A stretch of DNA of 64,000 nt from positions 186,001-250,000 of the forward strand of contig JASGLD010000009.1 of assembly GCA_049840395.1 (NCBI GenBank), written 5' to 3'. Source of the stretch: CAILZL01 sp049840395 (GTDB taxonomy: Bacteria > Pseudomonadota > Gammaproteobacteria > Steroidobacterales > Steroidobacteraceae). Both the position numbers and the translations under genes were made by a program. Shown here one piece after another: positions 40,802 through 50,269 of the stretch. Within the stretch, counting starts at the first letter, position 1. Every line of letters starts with the position of its first letter. Below the pieces are notes generated by a model that ran no database searches, had not been told where the DNA came from, and saw nothing but the letters and a program-made list of their open reading frames with translations.

Positions 40802-43651
40802 GTGAAGTTGTTGAAGGTTTTGTTTGGGTTATCGACTTTAGTGCTGGTGGGGTGTTCAAACGGAACGACCGCAGCGCCAGGCGATGCTTTGGCATCTAAT
40901 GGGCAGACCAGCTCAGCATCGCGATCCCTATCCGCGACTACTTCTTCCTTTGTAAACGCCTATACCTACTACGTAAGTCCTGATGGTGCTGGGACAAGTT
41001 GCACTGCCAGCTATCCTTGCCAATTGGAGACGGCGAAATCTGTTGTTCGAGCGCAAAGTCCCTCCATCAATCAGGACATCGCGGTATCTCTCGCGGATGG
41101 GGTTTACGAACTTGCTCAGGCATTGACATTCGACCAGGCGGATTCTGGCAAGAATGGTCACACCATTGCTTATGTCGCGGCACCTGGGGCTCGGCCAGTC
41201 ATTTCAGGTGGACGCGTAATTCAGGGATGGACTCTGGTGGATCCGCAGCTGGGTGTTTATCAGGCGGCGGTTCCTGTCGATTTTAATACCCGTCAGTTAT
41301 ACGTTAACGGTGAGCGCGCTGAACGAACCAAGCTGCTGTTGAATGACGCTCAGGGTCTGATTGACGACGTCAGCGTGTTCGGTGGTGGCTATCGTCTCAC
41401 GCTGAATAGTGCTTGGCGAAATGTTCAAGATATTGAGGTGGTCGCTCGGGCGCAATGGATGAATCACAGATGCCCGATTCAATCGATTGCCAACGGCGGA
41501 TATCGTCATTTGCTCAGCATGTCTAATGGCGATGGGCTTAATGACGCTGTGTTGGTGTCGCCAAAAGATCAAGGCCAGAATGCTCAAACATATAGTGGCG
41601 ACTACGATGGCGATGGCCGCGATGATCTGCTGTTCGCTTCGCTGGATGGGTCGGGTACATCGCACTATGCCGTCGCGCTGTCGAATGGTGCGGGGTTCGC
41701 CGCTGCTCAGGATTGGCTGGTTAATCAAGGCCAAGCCAGTCAGACACATGTTGGTGACTACAACGGCGATGGTCGTGTTGATTTGTTGTTGGCTTCGGTG
41801 GATACCTCGGGTGTATTGCGCTATGACGTGGCGCTGTCAACGGGTGCGGGATTTGCCACTCCCCAGGGTTGGTTGAGCAATCAAAAACAGGCTACTCAAG
41901 CCTATGTTGGCGACTACAACGGCGATGGTCGCGATGACTTGTTGCTGGCTTCGGTGGATGCTTCGGGCACATCGCGCTATGACGCAGCGCTGTCAACGGG
42001 TGCGGGGTTTGCCACTCCCCAGGGTTGGTTGAGTAATCAAGGTCAGGTTACTCAGACATACATTGGCGACTACAACGGTGATGGTCGCGATGACCTGTTG
42101 TTGGCTTCGATGGATGCCTCGGGCATATCGCGCTATGACGTGGCGCTGTCAACGGGTGCGGGGTTTGTCACACCCCAGGGTTGGTTGAGCAATCAAAAGC
42201 AGGCTATTCAGGCCTATGTTGGCGACTACAACGGCGATGGTCGCGATGACTTGTTGTTCGCAGGATTTGATGCGGGTGCATGGCGCAATGCCGTGGCGCT
42301 TTCAAATGGTGTGGGCTTCGCACCTGCAGAGGACTGGCTGATCAATCAAGGTCAGGATACCGAATACAAGATTGGCGACTTTAATGGCGATAAAAAAACC
42401 GATCTGCTTTTTTCCTATGCGCCCAGTGAGCTGACTATTCAAAACCCATGTTGGAGAAATGCGAATCGCGGACCCAGTGGCGCCAAAATGCGGGAGAGTC
42501 TCAGCTGGATAGAGAACGTATATGAGCTGCTCAATCGGCCTGGTCAATGGTATCTGGATAGATCGCGGCATTTGCTCTTCTATATTCCAAGGCCGGGTGA
42601 GGATATTAATTCGTCGGTTATTGTGGCACCCAAGTTGGATAGATTGATTGAAGCCGATGGTGCACACGATCTTGAGTTTAGTGGGATTACATTTGCATAT
42701 GCAGGATGGTTGGAGCCCGGCTCCAGTTATGGCTACGCTGCCCTTCAGGCGGGAACGCATTTTAGTGCGGAGGGACTGGTAAGCACTCCTGGCAATGTAA
42801 GTTTCTCGTCATCATTCAACATCGTATTTACCGGCAACCAGTTCCTTCACTTGGGTGGAGCTGCGTTGAATTTTGCTGATGGCAGCCACGATGTTGAAAT
42901 TACAGGCAATACCTTTGCCGATATTTCCAGTGGCGGGCTATGGTTTGGCGATACGCGTTTAGTGAGTTCCAGTTCTTACGTAACCGTTTCCAACAATTAC
43001 TTTACTAAGACCGGCGTTGAGTATGAGGATTCGGTCCCGATAGCCATGCCCTATGTGGCTCACGCCAATATTATTCAAAATGAAATAGATGGCGCGCCCT
43101 ATACCGGTATATCTGTCGGTTGGGGATGGAGTGCCGCTCAAACCTACGTCTCCAATAATGCGATTTCCCAAAATTGGGTGCATGGGGTTATGCAGAAACT
43201 ACTCGACGGCGGTGGCATCTATACCTTGAGCAGTCAGCCGGGTTCTACATTGAGCGGTAATTTGGTGGAACAAGTGGGGCCGGCTTCCTGCGCTTTCCCC
43301 GATGCGGCATCGCCCGCTTATTTTGGCATCTATCATGACAATGGCAGCCGTTATTACTACGACACACAGAATGTTGTGCGCAGCTCATGCGCTTTCTGGT
43401 TGATGCTGCAGGGAGGATCGGCCTCCGATACTTATGACACGGTTCTGGATGACAACTACGTGGATCAGGACATTGTTTGGTGCCAGGGGCATGCAGGCAA
43501 CTCTGCTTCCTGCGGATTTAATGGCAATCGAGTAACGAATGTGGGGAGCGCCAGTTCCGATGAGGCGGCAGCCATTATTGAATCTGCGGGTATATCCGAG
43601 GCGTACCAATTCGCCAAATTTGTGCGCTCAGGTCCACTTGTGAGTCAGTAG
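40802..43651 (+). CDS. beta-helix lipoprotein with internal FG-GAP/VCBS repeats
   Basis: The 949-residue protein starts at a GTG (GGGGCGGG site). A lipoprotein signal ('LSTLVLVGCSNG', Cys about 18) precedes a parallel beta-helix domain that opens 'YYVSPDGAGTSCTASYPC'. Residues about 235-535 are FG-GAP-type repeats with Ca-binding 'GDYNGDGRDDLLLASVDASG'. The beta-helix then resumes ('HDLEFSGITFAYAG', 'HDVEITGNTFADIS') to the end. Such proteins often bind or cleave polysaccharides. No catalytic residues can be named. It lies just outside the island. Confidence 0.82.
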   Translation: MKLLKVLFGLSTLVLVGCSNGTTAAPGDALASNGQTSSASRSLSATTSSFVNAYTYYVSPDGAGTSCTASYPCQLETAKSVVRAQSPSINQDIAVSLADGVYELAQALTFDQADSGKNGHTIAYVAAPGARPVISGGRVIQGWTLVDPQLGVYQAAVPVDFNTRQLYVNGERAERTKLLLNDAQGLIDDVSVFGGGYRLTLNSAWRNVQDIEVVARAQWMNHRCPIQSIANGGYRHLLSMSNGDGLNDAVLVSPKDQGQNAQTYSGDYDGDGRDDLLFASLDGSGTSHYAVALSNGAGFAAAQDWLVNQGQASQTHVGDYNGDGRVDLLLASVDTSGVLRYDVALSTGAGFATPQGWLSNQKQATQAYVGDYNGDGRDDLLLASVDASGTSRYDAALSTGAGFATPQGWLSNQGQVTQTYIGDYNGDGRDDLLLASMDASGISRYDVALSTGAGFVTPQGWLSNQKQAIQAYVGDYNGDGRDDLLFAGFDAGAWRNAVALSNGVGFAPAEDWLINQGQDTEYKIGDFNGDKKTDLLFSYAPSELTIQNPCWRNANRGPSGAKMRESLSWIENVYELLNRPGQWYLDRSRHLLFYIPRPGEDINSSVIVAPKLDRLIEADGAHDLEFSGITFAYAGWLEPGSSYGYAALQAGTHFSAEGLVSTPGNVSFSSSFNIVFTGNQFLHLGGAALNFADGSHDVEITGNTFADISSGGLWFGDTRLVSSSSYVTVSNNYFTKTGVEYEDSVPIAMPYVAHANIIQNEIDGAPYTGISVGWGWSAAQTYVSNNAISQNWVHGVMQKLLDGGGIYTLSSQPGSTLSGNLVEQVGPASCAFPDAASPAYFGIYHDNGSRYYYDTQNVVRSSCAFWLMLQGGSASDTYDTVLDDNYVDQDIVWCQGHAGNSASCGFNGNRVTNVGSASSDEAAAIIESAGISEAYQFAKFVRSGPLVSQ
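41595..42375 (+). repeat. tandem 156-bp coding repeats (52 residues each)
   Basis: The motif TTGGCGACTACAACGGCGAT recurs near 41595, 41751, 41907, 42063, 42219 and 42372, a period of 156 bp with the last step 153 bp. Adjacent units are nearly identical in DNA, implying recent duplication or gene conversion. They encode the FG-GAP blades of the lipoprotein. Confidence 0.9.
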
Positions 43652-43674
43652 ACCGGTCGGGCGTCGTTAAGTGT

Positions 43675-43953
43675 TTATTGGTTGGCGCTTGTCGCCGCGG
43701 CAAAGCAACTGTTCTGAGTGTTCATGGCGGCGTGGATGGCAGGTAGCGCGCTGGTGATCAATATCAGGATGGGGATCAGTGCCCAGATCATTTCGATGCC
43801 GGCGCGGTGTTCAAAGCTCGCTACGTTGCCGTGCGTGGCTTGGCGAAAGCTACCGATGGAGTACAGCATCAATGCACACACTGCCAGCGCAATCAGCGTG
43901 CCGACACTTAGCACGGTCACCAAGGAGCGATGGCAATCGATTAACTCACCCAT
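43675..43953 (-). CDS. small membrane protein resembling a cytochrome oxidase subunit II hairpin
   Basis: A 92-residue protein from ATG 43953 (AGGAGC site). It has two membrane helices, 'TVLSVGTLIALAVCALMLYS' and 'IEMIWALIPILILITSALPA'. The second resembles the 'E-x-x-W-x-x-x-P' segment of COX II transmembrane hairpins. No CuA domain is present. It is the last gene of the oxidase operon, which already encodes a full subunit II, so it may be a duplicated remnant or a small accessory subunit. Confidence 0.7.
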   Translation of the reverse strand: MGELIDCHRSLVTVLSVGTLIALAVCALMLYSIGSFRQATHGNVASFEHRAGIEMIWALIPILILITSALPAIHAAMNTQNSCFAAATSANQ

Positions 43954-43995
43954 GATTGTGCTCCTCAAGGCTTGCTAGGTTGCTCTATTGCGCGC

Positions 43996-44331
43996 CTAGT
44001 GCATGAAGGCGGTCCAACGAGTAATGAAAGTATGATTGCCTTCTATCGCCATCAGGCCGATGAGAATCAACAGGCATAGCGGCGGCACCAGGATGGCGAG
44101 CTTCAAGGCCAGGCGTTCCCAGGCCATGTGCATGAAGATGGCGATGATGAAGCCGGCCTTGAGCAACATGAAAATGATGATCAGGCTCCAGCGTAGCGCG
44201 CCCTGCAGTTGGAAATAGTCCACCAGGTACGAGAAGGTGCTGAGCACAAACAGCAGCACCCAGATCACCAGGTAGATACGAATCGGATGTTGCTGACCCC
44301 CGGCCCCGTGGCCGTCAGTGGCGTGCTCCAT
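43996..44331 (-). CDS. cytochrome c oxidase subunit IV (CyoD/COX4-like)
   Basis: A 111-residue protein from ATG 44331 (TAGGAGGC site). After a His/Gly-rich N-terminus it has three membrane helices, including 'IRIYLVIWVLLFVLSTFSYL' and 'LLKAGFIIAIFMHMAWERLA'; the latter is the prokaryotic subunit IV signature. It follows the second subunit III gene by 8 bp. It stabilises the core complex rather than taking part in electron transfer. Confidence 0.85.
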   Translation of the reverse strand: MEHATDGHGAGGQQHPIRIYLVIWVLLFVLSTFSYLVDYFQLQGALRWSLIIIFMLLKAGFIIAIFMHMAWERLALKLAILVPPLCLLILIGLMAIEGNHTFITRWTAFMH

Positions 44332-44339
44332 AAAGCCTC

Positions 44340-45035
44340 CTACCAGAGATAAAAGAACGCGAAGATAAACACCCATACCAGATCGACGAAGTGCCAGTAC
44401 AGGCCGGCCACTTCCACCGTTTCATAACTGCCCTTGCGTTCGTAAAAACCGTTGCGCACACGATTGGCGACCACCAGCAGATAAATTACGCCGGCTGATA
44501 CATGCAGACCATGGAAGCCGGTGATCATGAAGAACGATGAGCCGAATTGTGCTGCGCCTAGTGGATTGGCCCAGGGACGCACACCCTCATCGACGATCAG
44601 CTTGGTCCACTCGAAGGCCTGCATGCCGACGAAGCTGGCGCCGAGCAGGGCGGTGGCCAACATCAGTAGGGCCGTGTTCCTGCGGTTGCGCCGATAGCCA
44701 TAGTTCACCGCCATCGCCATCGTGCCGCTGCTGGTGATCAGCACCATGGTCATGATCGCGATCAACAGTAGTGGCACGGGTTGGCCGCCGATATTCAAGG
44801 AAAATACTTCGCTGGGATTGGGCCACTTGTCCGTGGTGGAGATGCGTACATTCATGTACGAAGTCAGAAAACAGCTGAAGATGAAGGTGTCGCTGAGCAG
44901 GAAAATCCACATCATGGCCTTGCCCCAAGGTACGGGGAACACCTGCTTATCTGCTGACCAATCGGCCGTGACGCCTTGCATGCCTTCGCCAGTGCCGGCG
45001 ACGGTGGGTTCGGTTATCAATTCGCCATCTGACAT
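44340..45035 (-). CDS. cytochrome c oxidase subunit III (second copy)
   Basis: The 231-residue protein has five membrane helices with 'MMWIFLLSDTFIFSCFLTSY', 'GASFVGMQAFEWTKLI', 'FFMITGFHGLHVSAGVIYLL' and 'EVAGLYWHFVDLVWVFIFAF', all COX III hallmarks. The FHGLHV and YWHFVDLVW motifs are conserved. It lies 32 bp after the first subunit III-like gene. This copy is the more canonical of the two. Confidence 0.92.
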   Translation of the reverse strand: MSDGELITEPTVAGTGEGMQGVTADWSADKQVFPVPWGKAMMWIFLLSDTFIFSCFLTSYMNVRISTTDKWPNPSEVFSLNIGGQPVPLLLIAIMTMVLITSSGTMAMAVNYGYRRNRRNTALLMLATALLGASFVGMQAFEWTKLIVDEGVRPWANPLGAAQFGSSFFMITGFHGLHVSAGVIYLLVVANRVRNGFYERKGSYETVEVAGLYWHFVDLVWVFIFAFFYLW

Positions 45036-45067
45036 GTTGCGATCCTCAGGTCAGCACTCGAATCCGA

Positions 45068-45763
45068 TCAGGTGAGTAACAGCAAGCCGAACAGCACCAG
45101 CCATACCAGTAACAGGTAATGCCAGTAGAGACTGCACAGCTCTACACTCAAGCTGACATTGATCAATTCAACGCCATCGGTCCACATGCGTACCGCAGTT
45201 CTAGCCCAGACAAACAAGCCGCCTAGCAGGTGTAGGCCATGTATTGCAGTCAGTACATAAAAGAACGCTACTGCCGGATTCGTACCCAATACATAGCCGG
45301 ACATATTGAGTTGTCGCCAAGCGGCCAATTGGCCGGCCAGAAACAGAATGGTGAGCAGACCACCGACCAATAAGCGTTGTCGAGCGCGCTGGGCCTGTTG
45401 GAAAGCGATGGCTTGTCTTGCGGCTTGCAAGGCCACGCTACCGGCGATCAACAGCACAGTGTTAAGCCACAAAATAGGTGGGTCGCGGACGGCGTGCCAG
45501 TCATTGATGGCTTGCGTGGCTTGTGCGCCATGGCCGTGACCCATGCGAATGTAGTAGGCGGCAATAAACAAGCCGAACAAGGAAGTCACTACGCCGAGAA
45601 ACACCCACAGGCCGATGCGTGCCGGCGGTTGTTGCATGGCGTAGGCGGCACCGGGACTGTCTGCAGCATCAGGTTGCCATGATTTTGCGGTGAGCTGTCT
45701 GACCAACAACCACCAGACCACGATGCCGGCACATAGAGCGGTGATGGCGGCGGGCAGACTCAT
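45068..45763 (-). CDS. divergent cytochrome c oxidase subunit III-like protein
   Basis: The 231-residue membrane protein has about six helices and COX III motifs: 'GLWVFLGVVTSLFGLFIAAY', 'VLTAIHGLHLLGGLFVWA' and 'LCSLYWHYLLLVWLVLFGLL'. It lacks the Asp after the last His ('YWHYLLLVW' against 'YWHFVDLVW'). Its start overlaps the coxA stop (ATGA). The two subunit III genes may form a split or heteromeric subunit III. Confidence 0.85.
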   Translation of the reverse strand: MSLPAAITALCAGIVVWWLLVRQLTAKSWQPDAADSPGAAYAMQQPPARIGLWVFLGVVTSLFGLFIAAYYIRMGHGHGAQATQAINDWHAVRDPPILWLNTVLLIAGSVALQAARQAIAFQQAQRARQRLLVGGLLTILFLAGQLAAWRQLNMSGYVLGTNPAVAFFYVLTAIHGLHLLGGLFVWARTAVRMWTDGVELINVSLSVELCSLYWHYLLLVWLVLFGLLLLT

Positions 45764-47523
45764 GACCTCGCCTCCGCATGTTCTGGCGTCGAGGCATCCG
45801 TCGCCTTGTTTTGTGGAATGAAATCTTCAGCTGCGCCGGGAACTCCGTAGTCATAAGCCCAGCGATACACCACCGGAAGTTGTTCGCCCCAGTTGCCATG
45901 CTTGGGTGGTGTCTCCGGCGTTTGCCACTCAAGTGTGGTGGCGCGCCAGGGATTGCCGCCTGCCGGCTTACCTCTCGATAACGACCAGAACAGATTGAAC
46001 AGGAAGATCAATTGCACCACGGCGACAAACAGTGCCGAGATGCTGATCCAGCGATTCATGGTTTCAACGGAGGGTGGGATGAAGTCGATAGCGCTGCTGT
46101 AGGCGTAGTAACGGCGTGGCACGCCGAGAATGCCCAGGTAGTACATAGGTAGATAAATGGCATAGGTGCCGATGAAGGTGCACCAGAAGTGTATGCGGCC
46201 CAATGTGTCATTCAACATGCGGCCGGTGGCTTTGGGATACCAGTGGTAGAGGGCGCCGAACACAACCAGGATGGGTGACACACCCATGACTAGGTGGAAG
46301 TGCGCCACCACGAAGTAAGTGGCTGACAGCGGCACATCCACTGTCACATTACCGAGAAATAAACCCGTTAAACCGCCATTGATGAAAGTGAAGATGAAAC
46401 CGATGGCGAATAACATGGGCACGGTGAGATGGATGTCGCCGCGCCACAGTGTCAGTACCCAGTTATAAACCTTGATGGCTGTGGGTACGGCGATGATCAG
46501 GGTTGTGGTGGCGAAGAAGAAGCCGAAGTAGGGATTCATGCCGCTGACATACATGTGGTGTGCCCACACCACAAAGCTCAAGCAGCCTATCGCAACAATT
46601 GCCCACACCATCATGCGATAGCCGAAGATATGCCGACGTGCATGCGTGCTGAGTAGATCCGAGACAATGCCGAATGCCGGCAGCGCTACGATGTATACCT
46701 CGGGATGACCGAAGAACCAGAACAGATGTTGGAACAACAATGGACTGCCGCCGCTGTAGGTTGCGCCTTGTCCCATTGAAACCACAGCAGGCATGAAGAA
46801 GCTGGTGCCGAGCACACTGTCCAAGGCCATCATCACGGCTGAAACGAACAGTGCAGGGAATGCCAACAAACCCAACACTGTGGCCATGAAGATGCCCCAC
46901 ACAGATAACGGCATGCGCATCAAGGTCATGCCGCGACAACGTGCCTGCAGTACCGTCGTAACGTAGTTGAGGCCGCCCATGGTGAAGGCGACGATGAAGA
47001 TGGCGAGCGAGGCGAGCATGCATAGGATGCCCCAGCTAACTCCAGGCGTACCGGGCAATATGGCTTGTGGCGGATACAGCGTCCAACCTGCGCCAGTAGG
47101 GCCGCCCGGCACAAAGAATCCCGCCACCAATACCAGCACGGCCAGCAGGTACAGCCAGAAGCTCAGCATGTTCATGTACGGAAACGCCATGTCGCGCGCG
47201 CCGCACATCAAGGGGATGAGGTAGTTGCCGAAGCCACCGAGAAATAATGCAGTGAGCAGGTAGATCACCATGATCATCCCGTGCATGGTGATGAACTGGT
47301 AATAGTTCTCCGGTGCAATGATCGAGAACACATGCGGAAAGCCCAGCTGCAGCCGCATCATGATAGATAACACCAGTGCAACCACGCCAATAGCCATGGC
47401 CGTGAGTGTGTACTGAATGGCAATGACCTTGTGGTCCTGACTCCAGATATACGTCGCCAAAAAAGTCTGCGGTTCATGCATGGCATGAGGATTGTCGCGA
47501 TCGGCAAGAGCAACGTAGGCCAT
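45760..47523 (-). CDS. coxA: cytochrome c oxidase subunit I
   Basis: The 587-residue protein has about 12 membrane helices. It carries 'FFGHPEVYIVALPAFGIVSD' with the Glu of the D-channel and the His-Tyr pair of the active site, 'VWAHHMYVSGM' (CuB ligands) and 'HFHLVMGVSPILVV' (haem ligands). It is therefore an A-type haem-copper oxidase, consistent with a caa3 enzyme. The start 'MAYVALADRDNPH' gives a cytoplasmic tail of ordinary length. It is coupled to the next gene by ATGA and preceded by coxB 88 bp upstream. Confidence 0.95.
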   Translation of the reverse strand: MAYVALADRDNPHAMHEPQTFLATYIWSQDHKVIAIQYTLTAMAIGVVALVLSIMMRLQLGFPHVFSIIAPENYYQFITMHGMIMVIYLLTALFLGGFGNYLIPLMCGARDMAFPYMNMLSFWLYLLAVLVLVAGFFVPGGPTGAGWTLYPPQAILPGTPGVSWGILCMLASLAIFIVAFTMGGLNYVTTVLQARCRGMTLMRMPLSVWGIFMATVLGLLAFPALFVSAVMMALDSVLGTSFFMPAVVSMGQGATYSGGSPLLFQHLFWFFGHPEVYIVALPAFGIVSDLLSTHARRHIFGYRMMVWAIVAIGCLSFVVWAHHMYVSGMNPYFGFFFATTTLIIAVPTAIKVYNWVLTLWRGDIHLTVPMLFAIGFIFTFINGGLTGLFLGNVTVDVPLSATYFVVAHFHLVMGVSPILVVFGALYHWYPKATGRMLNDTLGRIHFWCTFIGTYAIYLPMYYLGILGVPRRYYAYSSAIDFIPPSVETMNRWISISALFVAVVQLIFLFNLFWSLSRGKPAGGNPWRATTLEWQTPETPPKHGNWGEQLPVVYRWAYDYGVPGAAEDFIPQNKATDASTPEHAEARS

Positions 47524-47611
47524 CAGAAACTCCTCTGCAGCGTCAGTGCAGCACGGCTCGTCAGTTATGAGGCGTTTTCAAGCAGGGTCATCGAATACTC
47601 ACCATGGAAAT

Positions 47612-48970
47612 TCACAACACATGTACATAGTCCAACAAATCATTCATGGCCTGATCGTCACTAAGCGCTTTAGCCATGGCGGCCATCTGCGCGCCGTTGA
47701 AATCCTGTGGATGATTGCCACGCAAGCCTTGTTTGAAATTCTGTAACTGTCGCTTCATGTACCAGTCATTCATGTTTGATAGGCGTGGTGCATTGGTGGC
47801 CCATACACCTTGTCCGTCGGGGCCATGACAAGCAACGCAGGTGTTGAACAGCACTTTGCCGCGATCCGGATTACCCAACACTGTGGCGGTGGGTCGGTTA
47901 TCCGCGAGCGTGCCTATGTAGGCCACTATATTTTTTATGGCGGCATCGTCGGTCAGCATGGCGGCGAAGGGCGCCATTTGTTTGGCGTAAACATCTTTAT
48001 CGTCAGCGCCGCGTATGCCTTGTTTGAAATCCTGTAGTTGCTTGATTAAGTACCAGCTTGCCTGTCCGGTTAGCTTGGGTGCATTCAATTCGCGATTACC
48101 TTCTGCCTGCGTACCGTGACAGGCACTGCATACCGCGTATAACGCCTGGCCTGCGGTGGCGTCGCCGGCAACCGTGGCGCGGTTTTGTGCGTAGGTGGGT
48201 TGCTTATTCAACCAGGTTTGAAAGTCGCTATCGCTATCCACTACTACGCGACCCCGCATGGAAAAATGCGGCATGCCACAGAGTTGCTCACACAGCGCGT
48301 CATAGGCGCCGGTCTTGGTCGGGGTGAACCACACATAGGTCTGCATGCCCGGCACCATGTCCATCTTCACGCGGAATTGCGGTACCACGAATTGATGATT
48401 GACGTCCTTGGAACGCAGCAACAACTTCACTGGCTTGTTGATCGGCAGGTGTAGCTCGGGACTGGCCACCAAGATGTCGTCATAGCCTTTTGGATCGTCG
48501 GGACTCAAGCCAAAGGGATTGTTGACGTTGATGAGATGTGCGCCAGTCGTGCCCAATTTACCGTCCTTGCCTGGAAAGCGATAAGTCCAGTTCCATTGCT
48601 GGCTCAACACTTCCACTTCGGTGGCTTCCGCCGGTACGGTGACAAACTTGGCCCATACCGCTAAGCCCGGCGCCAACAAGGCGGCAATACCGACGGTAGT
48701 TACGCCAGTAAGCCACCATTCCAGTTTTTTATTTTCCGGTTCGTAGTGCGCGCGTTGTACTACGTCAGGGCGGTGGCGATAGCGATAGACCGCGTATGCC
48801 AGAAATACATTGACCAGCACAAATACGATGCCGGTAACCCAGAAGGTCAGATTCACGGTGTCGTCCATGGTTTGCCAATTCGAGGCAATGGGCGTGAACC
48901 ACCACGGACTTAAGAAGTGGAACAGGAGCGTGCCAACGACCAACAAGATCAGCGCAAATGCCATTGTCAT
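47612..48970 (-). CDS. coxB: cytochrome c oxidase subunit II with two fused cytochrome c domains
   Basis: The 452-residue protein has three N-terminal hydrophobic helices. A cupredoxin domain follows with the CuA site 'CEQLCGMPHFSMRG' and upstream His in 'KDVNHQFVVPQF'. Two c-type haem domains come next with 'CSACHGTQAEG' (about residue 290) and 'CVACHGPDGQG' (about 380). Each carries repeats of 'WYLIKQLQDFKQGIRG', showing internal duplication. Most caa3 enzymes have one haem c on subunit II; two suggest direct use of a diheme donor. First gene of the oxidase operon. Confidence 0.94.
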   Translation of the reverse strand: MTMAFALILLVVGTLLFHFLSPWWFTPIASNWQTMDDTVNLTFWVTGIVFVLVNVFLAYAVYRYRHRPDVVQRAHYEPENKKLEWWLTGVTTVGIAALLAPGLAVWAKFVTVPAEATEVEVLSQQWNWTYRFPGKDGKLGTTGAHLINVNNPFGLSPDDPKGYDDILVASPELHLPINKPVKLLLRSKDVNHQFVVPQFRVKMDMVPGMQTYVWFTPTKTGAYDALCEQLCGMPHFSMRGRVVVDSDSDFQTWLNKQPTYAQNRATVAGDATAGQALYAVCSACHGTQAEGNRELNAPKLTGQASWYLIKQLQDFKQGIRGADDKDVYAKQMAPFAAMLTDDAAIKNIVAYIGTLADNRPTATVLGNPDRGKVLFNTCVACHGPDGQGVWATNAPRLSNMNDWYMKRQLQNFKQGLRGNHPQDFNGAQMAAMAKALSDDQAMNDLLDYVHVL

Positions 48971-49105
48971 TTGCCAGCCCTCTGGTGCGAGTCAATTCCT
49001 GGAGATGAAGTGGCAGGCTTGTGGGCCTGCCTGTTGTTCTGATCGAAAGACTTTAGTTAAGAGAACTTGCTATACAGCCATAAAGCCAGTGCCGTGAGGC
49101 CGGCG

Positions 49106-49648
49106 CTACGTTGCGCGCGCCACGGTACTGAATGGATTGATGAAGTGAGAATCGATGGCTGCCAATTCAGCTTCCTGATGCCGCGCTTTCATCATCTCGC
49201 GCACCACGGTTTCCTGATGTTTGCGTACATACACCAGGATCAGGTATTTGCCTGCCGCGATATCGTCATGAAAACGTTTCAGCTTGTTGTTTTCGCTGTC
49301 GATGCCGGTGAGGCCGCCCACCCATGCGCCGAACAAGGTGGCTAACCCGACCAGAATCACATAGACATAGGTGGGTACTTGTACCTCTGGTCCGAAGGGC
49401 TGGAAGTACATCATCAAACCAATGCCTATGAGTCCGGCGATAAAGCCCAGCGCTGCGCCGATAAAGCCATCGCGCAGAACATCCAGAGTTTCCAGATAGT
49501 TGCTGGAATGGATGTGGTGTTGCCTGAGTCCGGATTCATCGCGACTGATGACGTGCAGGTAGAAGTCCTTGACGCCAACCTCATGCAGGTCGTCGGAGAT
49601 GTCCTGCGTGCTGTTCAAACTGGGCGCGAGATAATAAATGCATTTCAT
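49106..49648 (-). CDS. membrane protein of unknown function (glycine-rich hairpin)
   Basis: The 180-residue protein has a soluble N-terminal domain ('VGVKDFYLHVISRDESGLRQ'). Two glycine-rich membrane helices follow ('GFIGAALGFIAGLIGIGLMM' and 'VYVILVGLATLFGAWVGGLT'), then a C-terminal domain with 'FHDDIAAGKYLILVYVRKHQ'. This resembles a widespread proteobacterial family of unknown function. It stands alone after the oxidase operon on the same strand. Confidence 0.75.
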   Translation of the reverse strand: MKCIYYLAPSLNSTQDISDDLHEVGVKDFYLHVISRDESGLRQHHIHSSNYLETLDVLRDGFIGAALGFIAGLIGIGLMMYFQPFGPEVQVPTYVYVILVGLATLFGAWVGGLTGIDSENNKLKRFHDDIAAGKYLILVYVRKHQETVVREMMKARHQEAELAAIDSHFINPFSTVARAT

Positions 49649-49922
49649 GGCATCCCCCGATACACGTTATTTTCGGCGGCCGATGAGCAGTATTTCTTCA
49701 CTTCCAATCTTCCCGCTCGGACGCTGAGGACGGAGTGGGAATGCGACTCAGTGTGTCACAAAGATTTTGGCATGGGAAGTGAGCGAAAATTCCTGGCGTT
49801 CGAGCTGTACCGATTGCCGATGCCGTTGGCGAGGCAACCCATGCGGGTTATCGCTGAGCAGCGTACAGTGGGGCGCGTGCTATATTCGCGGCAAATTTCA
49901 ATAAAACCGGAGGGGCTGCGTT

Positions 49923-50111
49923 ATGGATCCGCTAACGGTTGTCATTGTGCTGGCCTTGATCGCCACCGTCATTACCATGGGGTTGGGCCTACTCGCCATG
50001 TCCGGCGGCGGCGCGACGGATAGTGAGTTCAGCACCAAGTTGATGTGGGTGCGAGTGGTGTTTCAGGGGCTGACTATTGTGTTGTTGGTGGCGGCCACTT
50101 TGTTGCGGTGA
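49923..50111 (+). CDS. HIG1-like twin-transmembrane protein
   Basis: The 62-residue protein has two membrane helices joined by 'EFSTKLMWVRVVFQGLTIVL', the signature of bacterial HIG1-domain/twin-transmembrane proteins. Eukaryotic HIG1 proteins assist cytochrome oxidase assembly. Its location close to the caa3 operon, on the opposite strand, fits such a role by inference. AACCGGAGG precedes the ATG. Confidence 0.82.
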   Translation: MDPLTVVIVLALIATVITMGLGLLAMSGGGATDSEFSTKLMWVRVVFQGLTIVLLVAATLLR

Positions 50112-50269
50112 TGTTTAACCGCTACAACCCCAGCAGCGAGCAACACGGATTTGATTGTGTTGCCGGTTGATCGGCAAATCTTGATGAGCTTTCGGTGATG
50201 TCTGAAGATTGGAGCTCGAACTCCGGTCACGGCTCGGTGACCGGAATGCGTTAGTTTATTTGCCGCCGA

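Noticed and set aside
41595..42375. CRISPR-like periodic repeats
   Set aside because: The 156-bp units are contiguous, in frame and encode FG-GAP motifs; there are no spacers.
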